NCBI GenBank assembly: GCA_018398815.1
Contig: CM031610.1
Location: forward strand, 36,319,003 to 36,383,002
DNA from: Conus ventricosus
Taxonomy: Eukaryota > Mollusca > Gastropoda > Neogastropoda > Conidae
Length of the DNA: 64,000 nucleotides
Direction of reading: 5' to 3'
The position numbers and the translations under genes were made by a program. Every line of letters begins with the position of its first letter. Positions within the stretch are counted from its first letter, which is position 1. Below, one piece after another: positions 22,301-36,666 of the stretch. The notes beneath the pieces were generated by a model, which was not told the origin of the DNA, made no database searches, and saw only the letters and a program-made list of their open reading frames with translations.

Positions 22301-24268
22301 CAGGGTTTTGGAACAACAATGAGTGGGAAAACGCCTTTTGTACATCAACTTCTTGACCTGGAAAACATTTGACAGCTCCCCGAGAGTCTTTAGGGAAAAA
22401 CCTGAGAACTACGGAATCCCTGCAAAAATTGTCCGGGTCGTTGAAAAACTTACAGGACTTCAGTTCACAAGTGTCTGCAAAACAGAGCTCACAGACCCTT
22501 CGTGTCAGCAGGGAGTGAAAAGGGCTGCCCAATGCCTTTCCTCTTCATCCGGCCATGGCTGGGTAATAGAACGCCCCGACAGAGAGAGGGGGGAATCAGA
22601 TGGACCAGACAAGGTGGCAACAACAACACTGGAGACTGGACTTTTTCGGGCGACATTGCCTGAAGTCACATCGCTACCCAAGACATAAGGGGAAAACAGA
22701 TGCCATGGCAACAACACTGGAAACCTTGGTTGAAGGTAACACCAAAAAGACAAAAGCAGAGAATGAATGCCAGGTCCAAGACAACATCAAACTGAACGGG
22801 GAAAATTGAGGAAGTTAGCGATTACTTATCTTGGGCCAAAATGTCTAATAAAAGGGGGTGGGGGGTGGAGATGGGGTCGACTTTCAAAAGCCAGCCCGGG
22901 CCCTTTTCCCATCGGGGCACATGGAAGGCAAGGAAATCCGCCGAAGACCCGTTCGAAACTTCAAAACAAAGTAAAAGCACCCCTTTTTTATGGGTCGAAT
23001 CAGGAAGATGACCAAAAAAACCCTCAGCAAAAACAGTTCTTCCAAAACAGATGCCCAGCGGGATTCTACGCACTATTGCCCAAACCCCACCAAAAGAAGA
23101 ACTCCACCCAAAAAAACAGAAAGAACCCACCAACCAAGTAAAACAAGGCGTTTGGGGATGGGGGAGGCCATGTGCTCCGACGCAGACAACAGCCATTTCC
23201 AAAACGTACGATGGACTCCTGATGGCCGAAGAAGAAAAGGACCCCCAAGGGAAAATTGGAGGAGAACAGTGGAGAGGGGATAGGGAAAAAGGTTGGACAT
23301 GGGGGCCCTCTGGAACGTTTTCACCGACCACATCATGGCGGGGTTGGGGGGGCCCTTATGTGCACCCCGCCAAGAGGATAGATAGATAATGTTTTTTTGT
23401 GGTTTCTCTCATTTAAAAATAACTTAAAAAATCACAATCGTTTTGGGCTATTTTTTTGTTTTTTTTTTTATGATTTAAAAAAAAAAAAAATAATAGAAAG
23501 CCAGTTTTTGGGGGAAGTAAAAAAAGGAATAGTAGCAAAAGAGTGAAAAAGAGCTTTTGATACTTACCCGACCAGACGAATGCCCCAGCCCTGTCCGGTG
23601 CAGAATGCATCTTGGTCATTAGAGTCACTTCATAAGAAAGTAATGAGCGATTTCGGAATTGCGATCTTCTGCTTTCCTTGTGAGTATGCTCCTTTCTGCA
23701 TCACCAGTTCTGACTCGTCTCATGGCTCAAGTTAGTCAGACAACCCAGGGAGACACAGAAGCTGATACACTAGGCAAGGCAAGCCTTAGTTGTATTACTG
23801 ATCCAAGCTAGCCATGCATGGCTTTTTCATGTCTGTCACCAAGCTAGGAGGAAAAAGGGCCCCATCCTAAAGAAGAAGAAGAAAAAAAACAACAGTATTT
23901 GCACATGTACTACCAATAAGTAATGTGGTTACTATATTGTTGATATTGTCAAGGCTAATTAAACTTGGCTGTACAGGAGGGAGGTGGGGAGGGGAGGGGG
24001 ACCAGCCTGATTTGTTGTTGCCCCCAGGTTAAAAAAGAAGTAGTGGAGAACCACATATTGACTCTTTTTAGGAAAACAGATGCAATGGAAGGACAGCAAA
24101 TGTTTCTCTTGATCATGTGTACAAATTCACTACCTAGTTTTCAGCTGGCATGCAGAAAAAATGTGACTGGAGAAAAAAGTATGAATTTTTTAAAAATGAG
24201 ACAATGGAGAATAAAGTACAAATGTAGAAGACCAGTTGACAATAGCAAAATAAAAAGAAAAATGGAAG

Positions 24269-24312
<44 letters not shown>

Positions 24313-26576
24313 GGAGGGAAGTCCAAGTCAAAGGAAGTAAAAGATGAAATTAACAGAATTTCAGAGGCGAGGAAATAAATTGCAGTGAGAAAGACCCCCA
24401 GATCCCTACATTAATATGACTCCACTGGTCGTCTGGTGTACAAGACATTTGACCAATTGTTATCAGAAATTCTTATCTTTTCACGCAGTGTTTATGGATT
24501 GTTCAAAATCGAAAGAAGAAGGTTGCTCTGACACGTACTGCTCAGCTACTTCCTGTCAAAAATATTCAAAACGTGCTCCTCAAACAGCTCCATCTACACT
24601 GCTGAGCTCACTGCATTGGTCAAGGACTCCTAGTGGTCTGTAAACCTCAAGATTTTTATCATTCTCTCTGACTCCCTTTCTACTTGGAGGCCATTGCTGG
24701 CTGTGATATCAAGCGCTTCTAACTCCAGAATTTTTTTTTTTTTATATCTGTACACCCTTCTGAAATCCGGTTACATTACAGTTTTTGGTTTAGTTCTTTC
24801 ACGCTTCAGACAGGTTTTCTATCTGCTGCAGGTGCTGGACATGAAAGATGAGCTGTTAAAGCATTCGTTGCCTCCCACTGTCCTCATCCACCTGTCCATG
24901 ACGACCAGCAAACTCTTCCGCAGGTCAGTGCCCATCTTATTAGAGCTCTGTCACGGTGTCCGAAAAAGCAGATTGAAAAAGGAGATGACCAATGTAAGGG
25001 ATGAAGAGACAGTTTTTAGGGGCAGGAAGGGAGGTAGAGAGGGACACAGAACAACACAGCATTCTTACATCCTGTTACCGCACAGGAGGTTGCATCTCTG
25101 ATGTTACAGTTGTTCCAGAAGCATCCATGACACCGTCACACCTGTGGCAGTTGCTGTTTATTCTAAAAAATGGGGTCACCATTTGTGGGCCTGTGCCACA
25201 TCTTTTGATGAGGATTTTAGAGTCCACAATATTGAGAAACTTTTATTCTCTCTGTCTGTCTGTCTGTCTCTTTCAAACACACGCACACATGCATGCACGC
25301 ATGCATGCTCGCACGCACGCACGCAAAATACACACTCACACTCAAAAGCATACAGGTGTGCATCACAGCATGCAGTCATGCACCACACATGCTAAACACA
25401 CACACACCACACCACACACACATTCACCACATATTCACACACACACATATTCACACACACACACACATTATTCACACACACACATTATTCACACGCACAC
25501 ACACACACACACACCACCACACAACACACACCCCACACACACACACACACACACAGACATTTGTCCCTTTTAAATTGCAAAATATATGATTTAGTACTGA
25601 TTCATTTAAATCATCTCTTGCTTTAAACCAATCTGTGGTATGTCGATTGTCTTTTACATGCTTTTAGTGCTGTACATCCTCTTTGAAGTGCACATACATC
25701 GAAAAATGTGTAAGATCCTTTTTTTTGCTTTAGAATATATTCCGTTCATGCCAGTTACATTTGATTGAAATTTTTATGCAACTTTAAAGCTGACACAAAA
25801 AAGGGGAGCAAGGCCTGCTAAAAGTAAATTGTTTCTACACAAACAAATGCTTTCGAGTGGTTGGATGGTTCCTTATATTTATTGTTTGATAAGCTGTATT
25901 GATCATTTTGGATACTTGATAAATATGAATGTGATACAGTCAGCTGATCAGTTTATCAACAAGGGAAAAATCGACACACAAAAAAATAGCTATGTTGACC
26001 CTTTTGGATACTTGATAAATATGAAGTGATGTAGTCAGCTGATCAGTTATATCAAAAAGGAAATGAAACAGAAAAAAAAATAATGAAAATAAAAAGGTGT
26101 GAAAGAGGTAGGGAGGGAAAATGGAGGGGGCAGGTGGAGAAGGGTGGCGGTGGGGGGTGGGATGGACGGGGAGATATGGCAGACTTGATTATGTTAAAAG
26201 TAGTTAGCCATTTGCAAAACATCAGCTTGGCGGTGGTTTTGGGGGTTTTGGTGGTTTTACTGAGTAACTCGCTCTTTGAAAAAAACCCCCCTTCAACAGT
26301 TTATGATTTTGCCTATTCCCTTTGTTTAGTGTCAGTGATCTAGGCATGCCACTGAATGAGTTGGTGAGGCTGGTGCTGTGTACTCCACCCGTGGGAGGAG
26401 AAGAGCGCGGCCTTGAAGAAGCTGCACGAAGACTATGAGGCAAGCGAGACAGCTCAACATTGCCATCAAACGTCTGCAGCTTGTGGATGCCCATGTGGTA
26501 GATGAGTAGGCATTCATTCAGTATGACATTTTTAAATGGTGCTGTTGTGTGTGTGCGTTGGTGTTGTGTGTGTGTG

Positions 26577-26617
<41 letters not shown>

Positions 26618-26704
26618 GTATTTTATGTATGGTTTGTGCATGTGTGTGTGTGCATGTGTGTATGTATGTCGTATTTTATTAAAGTGTGTGTGTGTGTGTG
26701 TTTT

Positions 26705-26751
<47 letters not shown>

Positions 26752-28479
26752 GACAGCTTCACATAACATTTTCACCTAGCATCTTTCGTTGAGGTTGTTG
26801 CCGTCCAATTTAGGTGAAAGAATTTGGATTCAAAAGCTTGTAAAATACTATATTGTGAACGGTTTTAGAAGTGAAGTAGAAGCAGTGTTAATGTATATGC
26901 ACCTTTTTTTTGTGTCAGACAGACAGAGACTTGAGAAACTGAAATTCTGATTTTTTTGAGTCTCTCTGTGCATGTTCCAAAATCTGTTATAGAAAGAGTT
27001 GACAATCCGGGGGTGTTAAAATCATATGAATTGCACAACTTTATAGAGAAGAGGTGATTCAGGTGTCATTATCAGTCCATTATTTTCCACCATGCTAGCA
27101 TCAAAGGTAACAGGACGAATTGCCCCTTTTCAGTCCAAACGCATTGCCAGAGAGAAGCGCATCATGAATGGGAGAAGCTTTTTGCCAAGCGACCCCACGA
27201 AAGGTCACGGCCGGCGCTGGAAGTTCCTGATCGAGACCATAAACAGAAGGCCAAGTTGGGGCTGGAACATGTGCAGGCCTACACCCAAGCCCTCGAGGAG
27301 TCCAGCGAGTCTGAGGATGAAGACGTCCCCACCCAGGGCCAACGACGCGCCCTGAAGTGGGTGACGCTGGCAGCGAAAAACCAGAGTGAAGATTTTGACG
27401 AGGGTGCCAGGAAAGTCGGGGAAGGGACAACGATGGGGCAGACGATGATGACGATGAAGAGACGAGGGAAAAAAGATGAAGACGACGAAGAAGATGCGGA
27501 GGGGCAAGGATCAAGAAGAGGTGGACTCGGGAGTGAGGTGAAGTTTTGGTAACAGCGAGTCGGACGTTGCCAACGGTGACATTCATTTGAACAACAACAC
27601 CAGCGATGAAGGGTCGGAGGGTGTCTTCAGTCGCACAGGTTCACCAAAGGTCTGTAAAGGCTTATATGTAACTACAAGCCCAATTTTACCCATAACACAA
27701 AGCTCCTAGCTAAACATACAAAAGTTCTATGCATGGTACCTATTTTACTCGCACACAGGCAGACTGGTAATGCACAAAATAAAGAAGAAAGTTACCCTAA
27801 AAAAACATTGCAGTTGAGAAGAAAAGGAAGGGGCAGGTTACCTCAGTATAGGTGATATGAGATTTGTAGTATTTGGGTTTTTGCAGATCTGTTGAAAGAG
27901 AACGATATTGCCCAAAACACAGTATGAATTAAACTTCTCCAAAATGAAAATTTGTGTCCCATATTTGTTAGAGCACTTCTCACTAGTTTACAGAATTTGA
28001 ATCAAACAGAAAGGGAAGAGAAACAAAGTAAAAACAAAGAGAAAAGAAATGCAAAACAGTGTCAAACTCTAATAATACATGTTTGTGGCTGCATCTTATT
28101 TCCAGATTTTCATGCTTCCTCCATCAATTTTCTATCCCCTAAGCTGACTCACACTCACATACACTTTACAGGCATGCATGCACTCACACACAAACACATA
28201 CATACAACACACAAGCACACACACACAAATACACACACATCACGGCATACATGCATGAGCACACACACACACACACACACACACACCACCACACACCCCA
28301 CACACACACACACGCACCACACAAAGTGCATGAACGCGCGCACACACATTCACAAACACACACACACGCACATACACACACACACTGACTGAATGAAACC
28401 AATTTTTTGGTCAGATTCCCCATGGTTGTACTGACACACACACACACACACACACACAACCACACACTCACACACACAC

Positions 28480-28517
<38 letters not shown>

Positions 28518-31500
28518 GGAAAAGACCACACACACACACCACACACATGCACACACACATACACACACACACACATACACAACACATGCGCACACACACA
28601 CACACCACACACACACACACACAACACACACACACACGCACACACACCCCACTTTACTCACACATAAGCATGTGTGCATGCGCACACAGCATGCATGTAT
28701 GCACGCATGTACTCCGCATTCTGGTGTTTTACTTGAACAATAACTTTTCTGTTTTGAAAAACAGCTTTGTCTGTGCACAAACCATTGAAAAAACTTGCTC
28801 TTTGAAAATAGTGTAACTAGTACTTTGTTTTCATCTTACTTGTTGTGAAAAGCCGTAAACTTGCATATCTTATCTTGTTTTATTCACATAAATTTGGCAC
28901 CAGAAAGTCCCTTCCGTTTTATGTCCTATATTCAAACAAAGAAATTCCCTAAGCGCTCATTATCTTCTCCACAGGCACAGAAACTTAACCGGGCATTTAT
29001 AACAAAGTGTTAAGTTGTTTTTAAGTTCTTATTTTCTGAAGCAAACTTTGACCAGTGTACATCTTTTTTTTCTCTTTTTTTTTTAACAGAAAGTGAGATT
29101 TGAAGAACAGAAGGCTCAAGTGATCAAACCTCAGATGAAAGAAGTGAAAATCCCCAATGAAGCTCCGGACATGACCGCTCCCTGTTTGTGCGGATTTTCT
29201 GCCCAGATGACCTGCAGGATCAGTCGTTCTGCGATGCACGCTGACATGCAACGGACAGATCTTCAAGACTGGAATTCTAGACTCTGTGGAGGTGAGGAGG
29301 TGAGCGGATGACCGTAATGTGTTTTTTCCCTTTCTCTCATCCTCCTCAGTGGTTCGCTTACATGCTGATCATAGGTACAAGCTAATCCTGGTTAATGTTC
29401 TGCACGGGGCATTCCACAAGGAGCAACCAACATCAGGAAGTCATGTGGCAATTTACCTGAAGAGATACTGCACTGTACAAAGAAGTTGCAAAATGAGGCG
29501 ACTAAGGCGGAAATCTAAACAAATCTTTAAGAAAAAAGAATTAAAAGCACTGTATCCGCCAAACTTTGTACAAATGAATCACAAGACAAAACACGATGCA
29601 TTTCGCCCTTTTGGGGTTTTCCCTTCAGGCAAGATAAACAACACTCAGGACAATGAAAATGAAGAATGAGCAATCACTTCTCTTATCGAATTTTGGGCGC
29701 CAGATGGGTGTTGAATGAGATTAGTGATTGCTCGTTCTTCACTTTGGTTTTTCCTGAGTGGTGTTCATGTGTAAAATTTTCGTGATACCATATGCGCCAG
29801 ACTCCCAAAATGATTTTCCCGGGAATGTCAGACAAAACTCATGAAAGTGTGATACCGTTTTGAAAACAAAAGTAAGAGAAAGAACCCAACAGCTCCAAAT
29901 CAAACAAAATTTTGTAGTGAAAATGTAGTATTGGGAGGTGTGTTAGATGTGCATGTTTCTTTTTGTGAGCTGTTGGTATTTATGACTGACCACCTTGGTC
30001 ACGCTCCCGCATTGTGAAGATCTGAACATTAATGGAATCATCGCCATTTACACTTGAATCAGTTTCAAACAGATCTGTGTTTTCTGTACTGATGTTTTAG
30101 CCATAAACATTTACACTTGAATCAATTTCAGACAGATCTGTGTTTTCTATACTGATGTTTTTTAGCCTAATCATTTACACTTGGATCAATTTTCAGACAG
30201 ATCTGTGTTTTCTGTATGATGTTTTAGTCATTGTTGTCCACTTGGTGGTTTCCCGGCCTCCACTTTCTGCTCAGCCCCTGTTGGGGTAATCTGTATGGAA
30301 ATAAAACATAGAGGTATCTTGGGCATGGGACAGGTATCTTGGGCATGGGAAATGGAGGGTATTGGCAGATCTATGGTTAACTCTCAAACATTTTTGATAT
30401 TATTTTTTGCATTTTGCATGTCGGATGTTCTTTTTTTCGTAACATTCTGTGCATTATTTCTTAAAATAATATTTTTGTGATGATGTGTCTATTTTGGGTT
30501 TTTTTAGGCGATATATTGCTTCAGATAACAAAAATGTTGTTTTAAATACCCTAATTTTCCCGGGGAAGAAAAACTGTCGATCACCGGTGATCAAAATTCA
30601 AGGGAAAGAACTGAAGGGGAATTAAAGGTTATATTTCAAAGAAAGGATGCACAAAAAAGAGAAGAAAAAAAATAATGTGTAATTGTATTTGAGGGGAATT
30701 AAAGTGTTACTTTACAGGAACACATGCCAGAACCTGCTCCTAAGAAAACCCGGGAGTGGGAATATGAGACAGCACCGAAGGTAATACATGTGTGTGTGTT
30801 TAACTCTGATATATATATGTGTATATCTATCTATTATCTATATCTTTATCTGTATTACCCATGATGATGTTCTTTGATATGCATGTGCAAATGCAAATGT
30901 TATTCCACTCATGCTTGAACATGTGCATACACAGACACCAGTGTATCTCTGTGTACATGGGCACACGCACACCCCAAAACACAAACACACACACACACCA
31001 CAACCCCACTCGTGTATGCTTGATCAAAACCCTTTTTGATTAAGTATTCCCTGTCTGAGTCATCCACCTCCTCTTCCTCTCCCTCCTTTTTTTTTTGGTA
31101 TTTGTTAGTGCACGCTTTTTTGAAACAGGTTAACTTTTATGCATGATTACATTCCATTCGTTTAAAACAAAAAACTATGATAACTTGAAAGATGTTTGTG
31201 AAAGATTCACTTTATTATGATTTCTTGAATAGGGTTTGTGAAAGACTCGCTTTGTCCAACACTATCAAAAGTGAACAATATCACCATGTTGACAAGTATT
31301 TTGAACTTTATCTATTTTACATGCAGTACGTCCAGATTTAGCTTTTGAATTTTATTAACATTTATGCTTTATTTAGTGTGAGAGATACCTATGTGCAACA
31401 TTCAGAGCTAAAGGGGGAGGAGAAGGGTAGAAGGTAGACATCCCAATGGTATTTAAAAAAAAAAATATCCATCAAACCCAAAAGTGGGATGGAAAGAAGG

Positions 31501-32029
31501 GGATAGGGGATGGAAAGGGTTTGGCAGGGAGGCATCAGATTGTATGTGTGAATTGACTTTAAGATGGCAGTCGGATTTAGAAAGGTGGGGAGGAAGTGGC
31601 AGATGAGACAACGACTTTCTTTGAATACTGTGTGTAAGAGCTGTAAAGAGAACCTTATGCTGTTGACAGGTCCAAGCTGTTTGCTGTTTGTGTGAATACT
31701 TTGTGTAAGAGCTGTAAAGAGAACCTTGTGCTGTTGAAGGTCCAAGTGTTTGCTGTTTGTGTGAATACTGTGTGTAGAGCTGTAAAGAGAACCTTGTGCT
31801 GTTGACAGGTCCAAGCTGTTTGCTGTTTGTGTGAATATGTGTGTAAGAGCTGTAAAGAAACCCTTTTGCTGTTGACAGGTCCAAAAGCAGAGGAAGGCCC
31901 AAAGAAATCTAAAAAGTAATGTATTTCAACTTTTGTTTTCTTCTGTTTTATCACTTTTTGTTTCTTCTTTATTCCGTTGGGTTTGGTTTTCATTCTGTCA
32001 CGTGTTTGTAACTTGTATGTATATTTTCA

Positions 32030-32097
<68 letters not shown>

Positions 32098-35000
32098 ACA
32101 TGCGCTGACACCTGTGTGAATGTTTACATTTTCACACAGGTTAAGTGAAATTGTTGTGTGGTTAAAAACCATTTCCAAAATTCATGCTTGGTAACACTAG
32201 CATACATTCCCACACTTACATTGTAGATTACTTTTGGAAATTTTTTGTGACATCATGTAGACATGGTTTTGTGATCAAGTTTTTGATTTGACTTCTTTAT
32301 GACTCCCTCTCCACATCCTGGCCGTCCTTCTCCAATTATCATATTGTCCACAATATCATGGCCTCTCAATCATACACTAAAAATAAAAAAATTTCATTCA
32401 ATCCTGTTCCCTTTTTCTACAGATTCAAGGAGTTTGAACTGAAACTGCCGGATGAGGTTCCGCCTGGCACGCTGAAAATGAAGCACGCTGTTGACGATCC
32501 TGAAAATTTTGCAGATTGCAGTTCACCAGGGCCCGTATGAGGAACTCTTTGCCATGGCAACAATTGACTTTGCTGATATCAAAGAACTGGTGTGTTGAAT
32601 GTGTTACGGTTGTAGACTTCTTGTTTCAGTCTCAGCAGAGATTTTGCCAAGAGTGATGTGACGAAACAGAATGGGGCTAAATCGTTTGTTTCTTTCCACA
32701 AATGTGCAGAAAACAACGAATATTATCAATATGGTTTTGATTGTTACACGTTACTTCACATGATTTTTATGACAATCAAAAATATTAGAAGGTATTGTTA
32801 TCATTTCATCCCATTCTTTTTTGCTCTCAACTGTAACCTAAAACGTTCTCAAATGTAATCTGTAAAGCCGCAGTAAACAGTACACTCACAAAGGGATTGA
32901 GTAATGTTTTGATTACATAATATCAAAAAGATATGCAAACAAATGACCACCCCGAAAAATTATGATTTTTACTGTGGAAGCATACAAATATCTTGGAATG
33001 ATAACACTTTCGAATTAATAACCATGAGCGGAACATTTTCTTTAAATAGAACATTTTTTGGATATTCCTATGGAATGTAGTTTGACCCAGTTGCTTTAAA
33101 ACGAAATATGAGTCGAAGAGTTCAGTTTCTCTTGACTTAAAAAAAGCTGTCATGATAATGTTGGGTGGGTACATTTTGCCCGTTTCATGTAACTATAAAC
33201 ATTCTTCGTGTGCAGCCCCTTCAGACAATCTATTTACCCCCTCCTGTGGGAGACGATGAGGTGCTTTGATCCATTCACAAGCTGGGTCACTGTCAGACAC
33301 GGGGGGAAATTTTGACGACTTGTCCGACTCCATCGATCTAATGCTGCCTGACGAGGGGGATCACAGCAGCTCCATTCAGTCTCAGGACGACCCCGCACGT
33401 GACATTGAGGCTCTGCCCCTTTCCCCTTGTACTCGCTGCATGCAGCGAAGGCAGATGCACTGCACAAACCATGCGGGACTCTGCTTTAGTGATGTTGGGG
33501 AAGAGAGAAAGGCCCCCCTCCTTTAAACAGGCAAATAGGTAGAATTGTGGGTTGAAACTCATGGTATCAAAACTTGTGATTTTTAGAAGAAAAAAGCTAT
33601 GGCAGCTAGATGTTTTTTAAGCAAGTGTTTGCACTCTGAACTAGCAGTGTTAAATCTCTGAACAAAGACCTTAGAATAAAGACTCCTTTTATTTTAAGAC
33701 ATGTTTTTTCTGGATTTTTTTGGTCTTTATCTATACTACATTTGTCTCCTGATAAAAATACACTTTTCTTTAAGATCTGTTCTGATGAGACTTCTTGTCT
33801 TTGCCTCCAACAGATTTATCTCCCCACAAAGATTGTTTCTGTTAAAGATTTTTTTGTTTCTGGAACATTTGTGTTGGCCTTAATAAATTTACCCCCCATT
33901 AAGGGCTGTCTTCTGTCCAAAGACCTATTTTTGGGGGAATATTTTTGTCTTTGTCAGTAACAGAATCACCATCCAGTAAAGATTCCTTTGTTTAAACACT
34001 TGGTTTCCAGGAACATTTTTTTCTTTTGTCTATATCAGATTTTTTTTCTCCCCACCATCCTTACCACCTTTCTGTTGAGACCAGTTTGTTTGAAACGTTT
34101 TTGTCATGCCCAAAATGCAAGTCACCTTAAGGGAAAATTTAAGACATCTTTTGAGGACTTTAATTTTTGTTGAAGGTGTTACTGAGGGTCCCACTGCAGT
34201 CGACAGACAGTTGTTTAAAGTATGCTTAAACTGGATTTGGTTTTTATTTGTTGTTTTCTGGTTTCTTTGGCTATGGTGAAACAAGCCACCTACATTGTTC
34301 ATGCGTTAAAATGAAAAAATGTTGCTTACCTACAATTAAACAAAGAAGGCTTGTAAGCTTCCCCTGTATAGGCATGGAGACAAGTTCAGAAATTTATCTA
34401 AATTCTTTATGCAGTGTTACCGCAGGTCTGTACTTGGAATCAGTCTAGGAAGAAAATCAACTCAAAGAATTGATTATTTTAAAAGGAAATGTAACCTGCA
34501 GGAACATGGGTGTGTATGACCTGTCTTTGACCTGACGGGAATCGACCCCCAACACCACGTCAAGGAAGACCTCCATTAAAGGGGACTGTAGACCGCTCAG
34601 CCTCAGCCATTACTTTTACTCTGGGTTTCAAGAGGTAAATCATTGTATCACTTAACATTTTGTGGAAATGATAATGTCAGTGTTTATGTTATGCATAATC
34701 CATGTTCCTGTGCAGTTCACGAACTGTGCAAAACTTTGCATAATACATAAACTTTGCATTGCTTTATGCATAAATTAAACAAAGACAGTATCCAATTCAG
34801 GCTCTTTGATTTATAATCCACATCATTTTGATGCAAACAAAATACATGATGATCTCATGCTGAAATTAAGCTGATTGAATAAGAAGGAACAGAATAGTAA
34901 AGCAACTGCTGAAGTGTGAATTTTTCATGCGCTAACCAGACAACTTGTGTCCTAGTTTTTTTATGTGATGTGGAAAAAAGCAGTGATTTTGACAAGATTT

Positions 35001-35267
35001 TCATTTGAATTTAACCTCATAATTAAAGACAACATTATCATGTTTGCATCGAAGGTGAAGTGAACTCTAAATGGAGAGAATAGGGTTTTTCATAAATTAA
35101 GCAATGCTGTTGCCAAAGTCAGGTATTATGCAAAATTTTGCGCAGTATGTGAATTGCAAGGGAACATGGATTATGTGTAACATTTAAATGCTATGTCACT
35201 GAATAACGTTTTCTAGCATTCAGAAAACATAGCCCTGCTATTACTGTCTCTCTCTCTGCTTCTTTGT

Positions 35268-35328
<61 letters not shown>

Positions 35329-36610
35329 GTGTGTGTACATGTGTGCGTGTATGTGTTTACACATATGCATGTGGAAAAAAAGGGGGATTGAACTCTTATG
35401 AACGGATATTCATTGAGTGATAACTTTCAGTAACATCAGTGCTACCAGTACTTTATTAGAGACAGGTTTTGTTTGTTTGTTTGTGTGTTTTGTCTTTCAA
35501 AACTGAAATGAATTTATTCTTTTATTATACCTTAACGAGTATGTACATATTCACTCGTTATTACTGACTCATCTTTCTGTTTAAATGATCTGTTCGTTTT
35601 ACAGGAGACTATAGCCAAAGATGAATATGATCGCCTGGTATCTGAACATCAGGAGGAGCTGCAATACATCCAAGAAGAATATGAGTTAGTATTGATGTTC
35701 AGTCACTTTGTGTGTGTGCGTGTGAGTGTGTGTGTGTGTGTGTGTGTAGGTCGTTGTGTGTGTATACATCTACAAACATCTGTGTGTGTGTGATGGACAC
35801 ACATGCATGTGTATATATGTGTATGTGTATGCATGCATGCTTTCATACATGATTTTTGAGTTTAAAGTATTTCCTCATCTTCTTTGCTGGTTTTGTTTCA
35901 TGTTATATGCTGCCATGGTGTCATATTATTGGTCATATTTAGGAAATTGAAACTGAATCTTTATTGTTTACAAATATGTTAATCCTTAATACAGGGATTG
36001 GCAAAACTTTTGGGGTAAACAAACAGACAAGAACATGAAATCAATTTAAGAAAAAAAAACACCTTCACTGAGTTATACTGAGATCATACTGTAATGAAAC
36101 ATATTTTGTTTGCATACACACACTAATATCATTCCAAGACCACCCCTTTTCATATAACAAGTGTTTATCCAGAACTGATTCATGTTTATCCAGACTTACT
36201 CATACTCACTTGGTGAGCAGTACATTGAACAGTATTTTTATTGCTTGTTGGATGAATGGAGATTGCGAACTTGAAAATCCTGATGGCGTTTTCACGTGCA
36301 CAATAGGTAGAAGTTTGTTTTGTTATGCCTTTTTCGCATAGGGCATAACTTGATGAAATATAATTGATCTATTTTGATACCCATGTCACAGTCAGCACAG
36401 AGTCTGTCCTGTGTAGGAATGCCATTTTTTTTTGCCCAGCTGAATTTGTAGGCTGTGTTTGCTGCATAACATTTGATAGGTGTTAAAACATGAATATTGG
36501 GCAAAACTTTATGTACTTTTCTCACCGAAATTTTGGTTAAAATTTTACTACACACACATACATGCACGCACGCGCACACGCGAACGCACGCACACACACA
36601 CACAGACACA

Positions 36611-36666
<56 letters not shown>

